From an uncultured Clostridium sp. (GTDB lineage: Bacteria; Bacillota; Clostridia; Lachnospirales; Lachnospiraceae): a DNA stretch of 64,000 bases. This document shows positions 33,186 to 42,674 of this stretch, piece after piece. The translations under genes and the position numbers were made by a program. The stretch's first letter is position 1; each line of letters opens with the position of its first letter. The notes under the pieces are model-generated. The model ran no database searches, was not told where the DNA came from, and saw nothing but the letters and a program-made list of their open reading frames with translations. The DNA lies in assembly GCA_946553025.1 (NCBI GenBank), contig CAMNRM010000010.1, positions 28,878 to 92,877 on the forward strand, in the 5' to 3' direction.

Positions 33186-34532
33186 GTGTTAAAGGGGCTG
33201 TTTGTAGAAGTGGTTATTCAGGAAAAAACGATTTGCAAAACCGTCCGCCAGTACAGCAAAGGGATGCTTCCTAAAGAGGATTTGCAGAAAATTTCAGCGA
33301 TTGCAGAGGATTGCTGTAAGGTAAAAAATTATGTTTATCAGCGCTATAGCAGCGTGGGCAGTTTGAAAAAGCTTTATCCGGGTTATACCATTCAAAATGA
33401 GATGACAAAGAGCGGTCTTCGGGATTTGCTGGGGCTGCCGTCGGTGTATTTTTATCTCGCGATGTTTGATGCCCTGGCCGATATTAAAAGCCAGTGGACG
33501 AGGACGAAAAATAAGGTTTTGGAGTTAATTGGGAAAAATGAAGGTCTTTCCCAGGACGAAAAACATTATCTGCGTTTCCTTGTTAAAGTGAGCAATGCAT
33601 TTGAAGCGGTATTGAACCAGGAAGAGATTGCTTTGCCCAGGGAAATGGAGAAGCAGTATCAGGAACTTGCAGAGGTTGTGGATACAGAAAAGCTGCATCA
33701 TTATCTGTGCAGGCAGGTGAGAAAGTATCATGGGAAGCTGCACGCAGAAGCGGCGTCGGGATTTTCACTTTCGGCGAAGGCTTATCGGTATGAAAACCAT
33801 GGGATTTCCATTGCCAGCAAGGAGAAGAGGAAGCGGATTTTTATTCCATTGACGGATAATAATGGTTATCAATGCCAGATTTACCTGAAGCTGAATCCGG
33901 AACAGACTGGAATTCAGATTCATGTGCCGATTCGTGTAGCGGTGAAAAAGCATGACGATTATGACCGTTCCGTGGGGATTGCTCTGGGAATGTATGCGAT
34001 GCTGACGACCGACGGCGGGAAGGTTTATGGCGGGGAGTTAGGGAAGTACCAGATGGAGTATGCCGACTGGATGCGGGCGCAGACCGGAAGCTATAACCGC
34101 AACCGGGAGAGCAATCCGGGGAGGAAGAAGTATAAGGCAAAGAAAAAGCGCCTGACGGAGCAGATGCACAGCTATATTAATCATGAACTGAATCGGTTTC
34201 TGGAAGAGGAAAAGCCGGGGATGGTTTATCTGGCAAAACTGCCAAAAACACAGAGCAGGGGGATTAACCACAAGATTAATCATTCGGTTTCGATGTGGCA
34301 GAGAGGATATATCCGCGGACGGCTGGAACAGAAGTGTAAGGAACAGTCGGTGGAAATCGTGGAGGTTTTTGGGAAGGGGATTAGTAATGTCTGCAGTGTG
34401 TGCGGTGAGGAAGGAATAGGGAGAGAAGGAATATTTGTGTGCGCAGGCTGCGGCTGGGAGGCAGAAGAGAAGATGAATACGGCAAGGAATGTGCTGAAGC
34501 GGGGGTTGGATTTAGAGAAAATGAAGGATTGA
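33186..34532 (+). CDS. TnpB/Cas12f-like RuvC protein, canonical acids replaced
   Basis: A protein of 448 residues from the GTG at 33186 (an upstream TTG at 33069 would add 39 residues that run through an inverted repeat). The C-terminal half follows the TnpB/Cas12f order: RuvC-I, RuvC-II, a four-Cys zinc knuckle (CSVCG and CAGCG), and RuvC-III. At the canonical catalytic positions I read GIALG (A266 for Asp), VYLAKLP (A350 for Glu) and EEKMNTARN (K429 for Asp, preceded by E427-E428). The middle has YQRYSSVGSLKKLYPGY and SQWTRTK, typical of this group. It may be an RNA-guided binding protein without cleavage, like TldR repressors. No TnpA gene is nearby. Confidence 0.78.
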   Translation: MLKGLFVEVVIQEKTICKTVRQYSKGMLPKEDLQKISAIAEDCCKVKNYVYQRYSSVGSLKKLYPGYTIQNEMTKSGLRDLLGLPSVYFYLAMFDALADIKSQWTRTKNKVLELIGKNEGLSQDEKHYLRFLVKVSNAFEAVLNQEEIALPREMEKQYQELAEVVDTEKLHHYLCRQVRKYHGKLHAEAASGFSLSAKAYRYENHGISIASKEKRKRIFIPLTDNNGYQCQIYLKLNPEQTGIQIHVPIRVAVKKHDDYDRSVGIALGMYAMLTTDGGKVYGGELGKYQMEYADWMRAQTGSYNRNRESNPGRKKYKAKKKRLTEQMHSYINHELNRFLEEEKPGMVYLAKLPKTQSRGINHKINHSVSMWQRGYIRGRLEQKCKEQSVEIVEVFGKGISNVCSVCGEEGIGREGIFVCAGCGWEAEEKMNTARNVLKRGLDLEKMKD

Positions 34533-34559
34533 ATTGGTTTGTTGAGTGAATTTATTGAG

Positions 34560-34840
34560 TAGATTTATTGCATTGATTGTGAATGGATTCGGTCAAATGA
34601 ACAGCAGTCCAGATAAATTTCTGCGATGAACAGAGGTTTTACCGAAAGGACTGGAAGGCGTGTTCCTGATAATAAAAAAGAACAGACGGCATTAGAAGGC
34701 AGGGAAAACCTGCGGATTGGGTAGGCCAGGACCCTGGGAACATGGATGGAATTATCTGTGATGTACCGGGGAGCGAAGCAGAGAGAAGGTGAAAACTTTT
34801 GAACTGCATCATCGGGGTAGAGGATGACCAATATGCCTTA
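34560..34840 (+). ncRNA. Candidate structured RNA downstream of the TnpB-like gene
   Basis: In the 438-base gap 34533-34970 this stretch is clearly GC-richer than its surroundings and full of local pairings: CAGTCC (34605-34610) with GGACTG (34648-34653), CGGT (34590-34593) with ACCG (34641-34644) interleaved as a pseudoknot, GCAGG (34699-34703) with CCTGC (34709-34713), and TCATC (34809-34813) with GATGA (34823-34827). The guide RNA of TnpB proteins is normally encoded at and beyond the 3' end of the gene, so this is the expected place for an omega-type RNA. No experimental or family match is claimed. Confidence 0.4.
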
Positions 34841-34970
34841 TTTATAATTTTGAAATTGTAGATAGGGGAATGTAGAAGGGATATTGTTTTGATTTTGTCG
34901 TTAGTATATGTATTATATTTTATAAAAATTATTATGGATAAATATCAGGAGAAAATAGGAGGAATAAAGG

Positions 34971-35513
34971 ATGTCTGGAAAGACAGATGAGGACAAAAAG
35001 GAAAATAAAAACGGGAAAATAATGATTGCAGGGGGAGTGGTGATTCTTGCACTTCTTGGCGTTATTATTTTCCTGATTACAGGCAGACAGAACCCCGCAG
35101 AAAAAGAACCTGTGAAACGAAACATTGTAGTGAATGAAAACAATGCGGAAAGTGTTGCAGAAGAGATGATCGAAGAAGCACAGGAATTCGTTGAACCAGG
35201 ATATTATACCGTCAGCATGGATACGGACTGGCATTTCAGCAAAGGAGATGCAGTTTCCGATGATGCCTGGGTGGATAATCTGGCGGAGAATACCAATGAT
35301 GTGTATTTTGATGTGTTTTTACTGGATAATGAAGATGAGGCCATTTATCAGTCGCCAGTGATTCCAAGGGGAAGTTATCTGGAAAAGATTGCATTGGATA
35401 AACCATTAGATAAAGGTACATATGACTGTGTTATCGTTTATCATCTTGTCGATGAAGAACAGGAAACCATTAGTACATTGCGCGTGGCGTTTACCATTAC
35501 GGTAGATTCATAA
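34971..35513 (+). CDS. Membrane-anchored extracytoplasmic protein, unknown
   Basis: A 180-residue protein with a charged N terminus, one hydrophobic segment (about 17-41, MIAGGVVILALLGVIIFLI), and an outward-facing acidic spacer and beta-rich domain (about 70-180) containing PGYYTVSMDTDWHF and SPVIPRGSYLEKI. No lipobox or cell-wall sorting motif is seen. TAGGAGG precedes the ATG. The next gene, 82 bases on, encodes a secreted repeat-like protein in a similar composition, so the two may be co-expressed as a surface pair. I do not recognise a family for either. Confidence 0.8.
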   Translation: MSGKTDEDKKENKNGKIMIAGGVVILALLGVIIFLITGRQNPAEKEPVKRNIVVNENNAESVAEEMIEEAQEFVEPGYYTVSMDTDWHFSKGDAVSDDAWVDNLAENTNDVYFDVFLLDNEDEAIYQSPVIPRGSYLEKIALDKPLDKGTYDCVIVYHLVDEEQETISTLRVAFTITVDS

Positions 35514-35594
35514 ATTTAAAAATTAAAAAGGTTAAATGCCGAAAGGCTTATTAACAAACATAAAAACAATCTATTTTAAAGGAGGAAAAATCAC

Positions 35595-36701
35595 ATGAAA
35601 AAGAAAGTGATGAAAAAGGCGCTGGCCGGGATGCTGGCGACGACGATGGTGCTTGGAACAAGTATGATGGTTCTGGCACAGACAGGAACGGCAACAGGAT
35701 CTGGTGGAGGAACAGGAACAGGATCATTTGAAGGACATGTTGATAAAGATGTGGTAGCAGTAACTCTGCCTACAGATAATAACACAACAACATTCTCCTA
35801 TAAGATGGACCCAGAAGGTTTGATTGCTGCAACAAATAATGCAAAATATTCAACAGATACTTTTGAACCGGGAGCAAATGTATATTTTAAGTCTACTGCA
35901 GGTACGTATACGTGGGCAAAGGATAGCGACAGATTAAAAGTAATTAATAAGGGAACTGTAGATGTTGATGTAACGATTACTGCAAAGACAGATTCAAATG
36001 CGAATCTTACAATGTCTACAACAAAGACATTTGAAAGCACGGATACGGCTGCAAAATTATATTTAGGCTTACAAGTTGCAAATCAGACAGAAGCAGCCAT
36101 TGATACTACTGATACAGCAGGTAAAGTTTCTGTTGGACTTAAAGGCAACGGTGACAACTATGAAATTACAGCTGTTGATGGTGGCGGATATGCTTATACT
36201 GCAAAAACTGGTGTTCCGGATACAGCATGGAATAGTTTTGAATTTGGTTTAACTGGTGCCTGCAATCCACATGGAAATTATTCAGCTACTGGTCTTGATG
36301 GTTCTAATGTAACCATAACCTGGGCTTATGCTGTTCGTGCAGATGATAGTACAGCAGATTTACTTGATGCAAATGCTGTAGCTGATGCAGCTCCGAGTAT
36401 TGCAACAGCGGAATATACGGCAACTTCGGGTAGCCCAGTAACTGTAACCGTTAATCTTGGAGCAGGTGCAAAGGCAGCTGAAGGTATTGCTAGCATTAGA
36501 AATATGGCTAATAATACTGATGTACCAGCAGCAAGATATACACTTAGTGGGACGACATTAACTATTGATTCTACTTTTATTACAAATAATATGAGTTTTA
36601 TTAATTCTGCAAATGGATTAAACCTTAGAGTAACATTTGATGATACAGATAAAACTACAGCTACAATTACGTTAAAACCAGCACCAGCAACAACCGAATA
36701 A
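35595..36701 (+). CDS. Secreted beta-rich surface protein
   Basis: A 368-residue exported protein. The signal peptide is clear: a basic start (KKKVMKKA), a hydrophobic core and a cleavage region VLAQT near residue 29. A Gly/Thr-rich stretch follows. The mature part is rich in Thr, Ala, Asp and Gly, with alternating beta-strand patterns and almost no Cys, as in fimbrial or surface-layer subunits. AAAGGAGG stands 7 bases before the ATG, one of the strongest ribosome sites in the window, which suggests high expression. It ends before a strong hairpin. There is no sortase motif or anchor, so attachment may rely on the preceding membrane protein. Confidence 0.82.
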   Translation: MKKKVMKKALAGMLATTMVLGTSMMVLAQTGTATGSGGGTGTGSFEGHVDKDVVAVTLPTDNNTTTFSYKMDPEGLIAATNNAKYSTDTFEPGANVYFKSTAGTYTWAKDSDRLKVINKGTVDVDVTITAKTDSNANLTMSTTKTFESTDTAAKLYLGLQVANQTEAAIDTTDTAGKVSVGLKGNGDNYEITAVDGGGYAYTAKTGVPDTAWNSFEFGLTGACNPHGNYSATGLDGSNVTITWAYAVRADDSTADLLDANAVADAAPSIATAEYTATSGSPVTVTVNLGAGAKAAEGIASIRNMANNTDVPAARYTLSGTTLTIDSTFITNNMSFINSANGLNLRVTFDDTDKTTATITLKPAPATTE

Positions 36702-36753
36702 TGATTGCAGAGATAATTTTGCATAAAATATAATTAAATTATTTGTCAATTAT

Positions 36754-36785
36754 GGGATGCAGGCTTGTATAAATGCCTGCATCCC
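36754..36785 (+). terminator. Perfect 11-base hairpin after the surface protein gene
   Basis: GGGATGCAGGC (36754-36764) pairs exactly with GCCTGCATCCC (36775-36785) around a 10-base loop. Only a weak T tract (CTTAT) follows. It ends 15 bases before the next start codon, so it may act as a leaky terminator or attenuator at the entry to the glycan locus. Confidence 0.65.
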
Positions 36786-36800
36786 TTATAAGGAGAGCAG

Positions 36801-37932
36801 CATGTATTTTGATGCAGAACTGAAAGTCGGAGATCATATTTATTTAGTTGAACGTTTTTCAAGAAGTTTAATATCAATACATCTTTCTTCGGGCGAAACA
36901 AAAATAGAAGCTTATCTGCCATGGAAATACATGGAAGCAGAAATAAGTATGTTATTATGGGAAAATAATATTTTTATTTATTCTCCTGTTATAAGAGATA
37001 TTTTTGTCTATGACTGTTTTAGTCATAAGACCAGAATTATAGAATTACAGGAATTAGAGGCTGATGAAACAGGTTTTTATCATTCTAATATTTTAATAGA
37101 TTGTGATGAATTTATTGTCTTGCCATTTAAAGGAAAAGTGATAAAACGATATAGAATAAATGGGGAATTGAAATCAAATGATGATCAATGGTATCTTGCG
37201 ATTGGCAAAGAAATAAAATACAATAAAAATCTATCTGGAAATATACGAGTGAATAGTGCATGTATTGTCAAAGAACAGTTGTTTTTTTCTCTGGTTTATG
37301 GAAATCAAAATTATTTATGTAAGTATGAATTAAATAAAGAAGAAAAATCATGTGGCATTATTTATGGTTCGGGCGAAATACCAATTAGGGGTGTATATAA
37401 TTATCTTAATAAAATTTTGTTTCGTAGGTTATTTCCAAATAAAACCAAAATTGTGTTGATTGGTCTTGAACCTTTGAAGCAAAAAACGATAACTATAAAT
37501 TATCCGACAGTATTTGAAGAAGATATTTATATGAATAATGGCTACATTAATGCTCCTTTTAGGAATAAAATACTAGAATTAAATGAAAATAATATAAACT
37601 TGAATAGAAAAATTTATAGTTTTAAATCGTCAGATAATTATATTGCAAATGGTGTGTTATTTAATACATTGGAAAATGAAATTTTGATAGTAGATGCGGA
37701 TAATATTAAAAAATATTCAATTAAAAAAATAGTTCAAGAAATAAAAGATAATGTTTTATATCAAGATTCATATAGAAATCTGTTTGACAAACAATTGATT
37801 TTAGAAAGAAAGTATAAGATAGCTCATCTTATAAACTATATGGTGGAATATTCAATGATTATGGAAAAAAAGAAACAATTACTAGATGATAATAGTAGTT
37901 TAGGTGGGGTGGTTTGGAAAGCAATCAAATAA
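36801..37932 (+). CDS. Unknown beta-propeller-like protein at head of glycan locus
   Basis: A 376-residue soluble protein in very AT-rich DNA. The sequence is a series of short beta-strand repeats with patterns such as IYLVERFSRSLISIHLSSG, NNIFIYSPVIRDIFVYD and ENEILIVDADNIKKYSI, suggesting a WD/Kelch-like propeller. No signal peptide, membrane segment or catalytic motif is visible. The frame is open from an ATG at 36757, but that lies inside a hairpin; AAGGAGAG is well spaced for the ATG at 36801. It is followed by the sulfotransferase-like gene. I know no family for it; a role in glycan assembly is inferred only from position. Confidence 0.7.
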
Positions 37933-38015
37933 AATATAAGATATTTTTATAATTTTCAAATTTAATTTACTATTTCATAAATTGTAAAGGGAATAAAGAG
38001 ATAAAAGGGTAGATT

Positions 38016-39281
38016 ATGATGAACGTAATAGATTATGAATTGACTTGTAATATTTTTTGTCTATATAAAAAGAAAATATTTATTTATGGAGCTGGAATGT
38101 ATGGTAAAAAAGTTGATACAATACTTTCTCAAATGGGAATTCAAACAGAAGGATTTTGTGAAACTGAACCAGTAAGAAAATATTTTTTGAGCAAAAAAAT
38201 AACATCTGTAACAGAGTTAATTGAAAATTTTGATGAAAACAATACATTAGTTATTGTTGCAAGTGAAAAATACTACAGGGAAATGATTCATGAACTTCAA
38301 GCAGTTAAAAATATGATTGTTTGTACATATTATGCATTGTTTGTTTCTCTTTATTTAAATTGTGACAAAGAGGAAATAACAGAATCCTTAAGAAATAATA
38401 TAAAGTTATTTAAAGAAATTAGTTTAGATAAGACTGTTCATAATTTTCTGAACTCGTGGTGGACGGCAGAAAATTATTGTAATATATTATTTCAACCATC
38501 GCTGATATGGTTATATCAACCAGGAAAAGTTGCTTCAGTAACCATTCATCAGTCAAATTTGTTAAAGACTTGCCATTTTCATTCATTAGCCTGTGCATTT
38601 AATTCAAATAATTCGTTGACCGATACTTATAAAAAAATTCTTGTAGAAATCAAGAAAAGGCCAATAAAGATAATTACTGGTGTTCGCGAACCGATTTCCA
38701 GGGATATTTCAGCTTTTTTTCAGGGAAGCGAAGAAGGAGATTGGCCTATAATGACGAATGGCAATATTTGGCTGTATTTGTTTTCTGATTATAGCAAGCA
38801 AGGAGAACAAGATATTGATAAATTAAAAGAAAAAATTTGCATTTTAGATAAAAGTCTAAATTATTCTTTTGATTTTTTATGTAAAGAAATTATAGAAAAT
38901 AAAGCAGATGAATTTTCATGGTTTGATTATGAAATTAAATCGTTGTTCGGATTAGATATTTATAAATATCCTTTTGATAAGGAAAAAGGATATTCTATAA
39001 TTGAACAAGATAATATAAAAATTTTTATTTATAAATACGAAAAAATAAATCTACTAGAGAAGGCCATAGGAGAATTTTTAAATGAACCAGAATTTTCATT
39101 TAAAAATGGAAACCAGGGAAATGAAAAAGTATATGCTTATATGTATAAAAAATTTAAAAGTGAAATCAAATTGAACAAAAAATATTTTGATTATTATTAT
39201 GATAATAATTTGAAATTAAAACATTTTTATACCGATATAGAAATAGAACAATTTAAAGAAAAATGGAAGACAAAGCTTTAA
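38016..39281 (+). CDS. Sulfotransferase-like protein (NKWYS-type) with N-terminal Rossmann module
   Basis: A 421-residue protein of two parts. Residues about 18-125 form a Rossmann-like module beginning IFIYGAGMYGKK. The second part has the PAPS-binding signatures of sulfotransferases: a 5'-phosphosulfate loop QPGKVASVTIH (168-178) with K171, then a HFHSLAC segment, and a 3'-phosphate element TGVREPISRDISAFFQ (about 222-237). This order resembles the NKWYS 'capsular polysaccharide synthesis' family. It would transfer sulfate from PAPS to a glycan. A full PAPS pathway is encoded 2.5 kb downstream, which strongly supports the reading. Two adjacent ATGs are possible starts. Confidence 0.75.
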   Translation: MMNVIDYELTCNIFCLYKKKIFIYGAGMYGKKVDTILSQMGIQTEGFCETEPVRKYFLSKKITSVTELIENFDENNTLVIVASEKYYREMIHELQAVKNMIVCTYYALFVSLYLNCDKEEITESLRNNIKLFKEISLDKTVHNFLNSWWTAENYCNILFQPSLIWLYQPGKVASVTIHQSNLLKTCHFHSLACAFNSNNSLTDTYKKILVEIKKRPIKIITGVREPISRDISAFFQGSEEGDWPIMTNGNIWLYLFSDYSKQGEQDIDKLKEKICILDKSLNYSFDFLCKEIIENKADEFSWFDYEIKSLFGLDIYKYPFDKEKGYSIIEQDNIKIFIYKYEKINLLEKAIGEFLNEPEFSFKNGNQGNEKVYAYMYKKFKSEIKLNKKYFDYYYDNNLKLKHFYTDIEIEQFKEKWKTKL

Positions 39282-39336
39282 TTAAATATTTAAACTATAA
39301 AATGAATAGATTATTTTATCTATGGGCGGAAGAAAT

Positions 39337-40434
39337 ATGTATGATTTTTTGTTGATAGGTGCAGGATTATTTAATGCAGTGATAGCTAATGAAGCATATA
39401 AGTTGGGAAAAACTTGCTTAGTTGTAGAAAAAAGACCACATATAGGTGGCAATTGTTATACAGAAGTTATAAATGATATTGTAGTCCATAAATATGGTGC
39501 TCATATATTTCGTACAAGTAATAAAAAAATTTGGGAATATGTTACTGATTTTGCGGAATTTAATCACTTTGTAAATTCACCAATGGGAAATTTTCATGGT
39601 GAAATGTTTAATTTACCTTTTAATATGAATACATTTTCAAAAATGTGGGGTGTTATTACTCCATCAGAGGCAAGAAAAATTATTGAAGAACAGGCATCGG
39701 AAATTGTTGGGACTCCTCAAAATTTAGAACAACATGCGATTTCTTTAGTTGGTAAAGATATCTACGAAAAATTAATAAAAGGATATACGGAAAAGCAATG
39801 GGGACGCCCGTGCAGTGAATTACCTATTTCTATTATGAGAAGGATTCCTGTACGATTTCGTTATGATAATAATTATTATGATGATGAATATCAGGGAATT
39901 CCTCTGGGAGGATATACACCTATTATAGAGCAAATGTTTGCACATTGTGACATAGAAAAAAATACAGATTTTATGATGCATAAAAATCAATATCTATCAA
40001 AAGCAAAAAAAATAATATGCACAGCACCCGTAGATGAATTTTATGATTTTATTTTTGGACCATTGCAATATAGAAGTTTACGATTTGAAACAGAAGAAAT
40101 CAATATGGATAATTATCAGGGAGTAGCTGTAGTTAATTATACAGATCGAGAAACTCCGTATACTAGGGTTATTGAACATAAACATTTTGAGTATGGAAAA
40201 CAGAATCATACTATTATTTCAAGAGAATATCCTGTAGAGTGGAAAATTGGAATGGAAGCATTTTATCCAGTTAATGATAAAAAAAATCAAAGTAGATATA
40301 GAAAATATCAAAAATTATCACAAAAAGAGAAACAAGTTATATTTGGCGGAAGATTAGGAACTTATTCTTATACAGATATGCAAGATACGATTTGTAATGC
40401 ATTAAGGTTATGGGAAATGGTGAAAGGAGATTAA
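39337..40434 (+). CDS. glf: UDP-galactopyranose mutase
   Basis: A flavoprotein of 365 residues that converts UDP-galactopyranose to UDP-galactofuranose. The N-terminal FAD-binding loop is LLIGAGLFNAV, followed by VVEKRPHIGGNCYTE and HKYGAHIFRT, all diagnostic of Glf. Later family blocks include EKQWGRPCSELP, RIPVRF and YYDDEYQGIPLGGY, with arginines that bind the diphosphate. The frame is open from an ATG at 39322; I prefer 39337, which begins directly at the conserved N terminus. The gene indicates that the surface glycan made here contains galactofuranose. It is followed after one base by a glycosyltransferase gene. Confidence 0.95.
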   Translation: MYDFLLIGAGLFNAVIANEAYKLGKTCLVVEKRPHIGGNCYTEVINDIVVHKYGAHIFRTSNKKIWEYVTDFAEFNHFVNSPMGNFHGEMFNLPFNMNTFSKMWGVITPSEARKIIEEQASEIVGTPQNLEQHAISLVGKDIYEKLIKGYTEKQWGRPCSELPISIMRRIPVRFRYDNNYYDDEYQGIPLGGYTPIIEQMFAHCDIEKNTDFMMHKNQYLSKAKKIICTAPVDEFYDFIFGPLQYRSLRFETEEINMDNYQGVAVVNYTDRETPYTRVIEHKHFEYGKQNHTIISREYPVEWKIGMEAFYPVNDKKNQSRYRKYQKLSQKEKQVIFGGRLGTYSYTDMQDTICNALRLWEMVKGD

Positions 40435-40435
40435 A

Positions 40436-41725
40436 ATGGAAAATGTACAGGTGTCAGTCATTATTCCAGTATATAATACAAAAGAATATGTAAAAGAATG
40501 TTTGAATAGTGTGCAAAATCAAACATTGAAAGAAATCGAAATATTATGTTTAGATGATGGATCTGTAGATGGTAGTGCACAAATTTTGGATGAAATTGCC
40601 GAAAATGATTCTCGAATTAATGTTATTCATAAAGAAAATTCCGGATATGGTAAGACAATAAATCAGGGGATAGAATTGGCAAAAGGAAAGTATATATCTA
40701 TTGTGGAACCAGATGATTATATTGAACAAAATATGTTAGAGGATTTGGTTCAAATAGCAGACATAAATGATTGTGATTTTGTGAAAGCTGATTATTCTAA
40801 GTTTTGGAAAGAAAAAGATGAAAGAATATTCGAAGAAATTTATTTGAGTCAAAATAAAGAATTATATCAGAAATGTTTATCTAAAAGAGAAATAGAATTG
40901 TTATACTGGGGAGCTGCTGCAAATCCCATGGGGATATATCGTAGAAGCTTCTTGAAAAATAATGATATTACTCACAATGAAACACCTGGAGCTTCTTATC
41001 AAGACGAGGGATTTTTTTTTCAGATAATAATGAAAGCAAAAAGTGGATATTTATCAAATGGCAATTATTATCGATATAGACAAGATAATCCTAAATCTTC
41101 TATTGCCAGTAAAGAAAAGGTGTATTGTATTTGCGATGAATTTTCTTTTATTTATAAAAAAATGAAAAAAGATGAAGAACAGTTTAAACGATATCTTCCG
41201 TTTTATCAAATGTATCGTTTTCGGAATTATTTATATAATGTAAAACGAATTGCCCCGTGTTTTAGATTAAGTTTTTTAGAGAGTATGCGTAAAGAATATA
41301 TAGGCTCATTTGAAAAAGGAGAATTGGACGTATCTACTTTTTATGATAAGGAACGAGAATTATTATCACAAATTATGAAAAATCCACCAGAATTTTTGGA
41401 TAAATTTTTTGAAGAATCAATTAATCTAAAGAAAGCAGTAGAGGAATATGATAATTTAATTATTTATGGTGCGGGATATTATGGAAATCAAGTATATGAA
41501 TGGTTAAAAGAAGATATAAAGCTTTTTCAACATGTATTTTATGCAGTATCCGATATCAAAAAATCACCTCAATATAAAAATGGAATAAAAGTAAAATCTA
41601 TTTACGAATTACAAGACTATATTCAAAAAGCGGTAGTTATTGTTGCAGTAGGTGATTATTATAGAAATGAAATAATTGAGATATTAAAAAAATTAAACTT
41701 TTGTAATATTGTAACCTTAGAATAA
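40436..41725 (+). CDS. Family 2 glycosyltransferase with C-terminal Rossmann module
   Basis: A 429-residue protein. Residues 1-240 are a GT-A family 2 glycosyltransferase: VSVIIPVYNTKEYVKECL, LDDGSVDGS, and a metal-binding EPDD near residue 97. A helical spacer follows. Residues about 335-429 form the same Rossmann-like module seen elsewhere in the locus, beginning LIIYGAGYYGNQVYEWL. Such enzymes add one sugar to a growing glycan, using a nucleotide sugar in the cytosol. The gene starts one base after glf, so transfer of galactofuranose is a reasonable guess. AAAGGAG precedes the ATG. The function of the C-terminal module is unknown. Confidence 0.88.
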   Translation: MENVQVSVIIPVYNTKEYVKECLNSVQNQTLKEIEILCLDDGSVDGSAQILDEIAENDSRINVIHKENSGYGKTINQGIELAKGKYISIVEPDDYIEQNMLEDLVQIADINDCDFVKADYSKFWKEKDERIFEEIYLSQNKELYQKCLSKREIELLYWGAAANPMGIYRRSFLKNNDITHNETPGASYQDEGFFFQIIMKAKSGYLSNGNYYRYRQDNPKSSIASKEKVYCICDEFSFIYKKMKKDEEQFKRYLPFYQMYRFRNYLYNVKRIAPCFRLSFLESMRKEYIGSFEKGELDVSTFYDKERELLSQIMKNPPEFLDKFFEESINLKKAVEEYDNLIIYGAGYYGNQVYEWLKEDIKLFQHVFYAVSDIKKSPQYKNGIKVKSIYELQDYIQKAVVIVAVGDYYRNEIIEILKKLNFCNIVTLE

Positions 41726-41767
41726 CATATATATAAAATTTTAGGTTTGTTTTATGAGGAATAATTA

Positions 41768-42673
41768 ATGAAAAACATAACATCCACTCATTTAGATACA
41801 TTAGAGGCGGAAGCAATCTATATTATGCGTGAGGTTGCAGCGGAGTGTGAAAAACCAGTGATGCTGTATTCCATTGGAAAGGATAGTTCGGTGATGCTTC
41901 ATTTAGCGATGAAAGCATTTTATCCGGAAAAGCCGCCGTTTCCTTTTCTCCATATTGATACAACATGGAAGTTTAAGGAGATGATTGCATTTCGTGACCG
42001 TACAGCGAAGGAAAAAGGGATTGAAATGCTTGTCTATACGAATGAAGAAGGTATAAAGCAGGGAATTAATCCCTTTGATCATGGTGCAGCCTACACGGAT
42101 ATTATGAAAACGCAGGCGTTAAAGCAGGCGCTTTCTCTGTATGGTTTTACGGCGGCTTTTGGCGGCGGGCGAAGGGATGAGGAAAAGTCCAGGGCCAAGG
42201 AGAGGATTTTTTCTTTCCGCAGCAAGGAACAGGCATGGGACCCCAAAAATCAGCGTCCGGAGATGTGGAAACTCTATAATACACAGATTCATCAAGGAGA
42301 AAGTATACGTGTATTTCCGCTTTCTAATTGGACAGAAAAAGATATTTGGCAGTATATCGCCAGAGAAAAGATAGAGATTGTTCCTTTGTATTTTGCGAAA
42401 GAACGTCCGGTGGTTTACCGAGATGGCAACATCATAATGGTAGATGACGAGCGGATGAAATTACTCCCCGGGGAAGAAGTACAAAAGATAAGTGTTCGTT
42501 TCCGTACCTTAGGGTGCTACCCTTTGACCGGCGGTATTGTATCTACGGCAAGTACCTTAGAAGAAATTGTAGAGGAAACGTTAGGGGCAGTAACTTCGGA
42601 GCGGACAAGCCGTGTGATTGACCATGAGGCAACAGGGAGCATGGAAAGGCGCAAGAGAGAGGGGTATTTCTAA
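41768..42673 (+). CDS. cysD: Sulfate adenylyltransferase small subunit CysD
   Basis: A 301-residue protein of the PP-loop family, the standard length of CysD. The ATP-binding loop is [13 protein letters not shown] (about 37-49). Conserved blocks [33 protein letters not shown], and [14 protein letters not shown] follow, and the C terminus ends RKREGYF as usual. CysD joins sulfate to AMP to give APS, driven by the GTPase CysN encoded next. Base composition rises sharply at this gene relative to the AT-rich glycosyltransferase gene before it. TGAGGAA precedes the ATG. Identification is secure. Confidence 0.96.
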   Translation: MKNITSTHLDTLEAEAIYIMREVAAECEKPVMLYSIGKDSSVMLHLAMKAFYPEKPPFPFLHIDTTWKFKEMIAFRDRTAKEKGIEMLVYTNEEGIKQGINPFDHGAAYTDIMKTQALKQALSLYGFTAAFGGGRRDEEKSRAKERIFSFRSKEQAWDPKNQRPEMWKLYNTQIHQGESIRVFPLSNWTEKDIWQYIAREKIEIVPLYFAKERPVVYRDGNIIMVDDERMKLLPGEEVQKISVRFRTLGCYPLTGGIVSTASTLEEIVEETLGAVTSERTSRVIDHEATGSMERRKREGYF

Positions 42674-42674
42674 A

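Noticed and set aside
34565..34831. An 88-codon minus-strand frame in the stretch after the TnpB-like gene
   Set aside because: Its product has no family pattern and no ribosome site; the paired bases in this stretch suggest RNA structure instead.
36757..36800. In-frame upstream ATG for the gene at 36801
   Set aside because: The ATG lies within an 11-base perfect hairpin and has no ribosome site, whereas AAGGAGAG precedes 36801.
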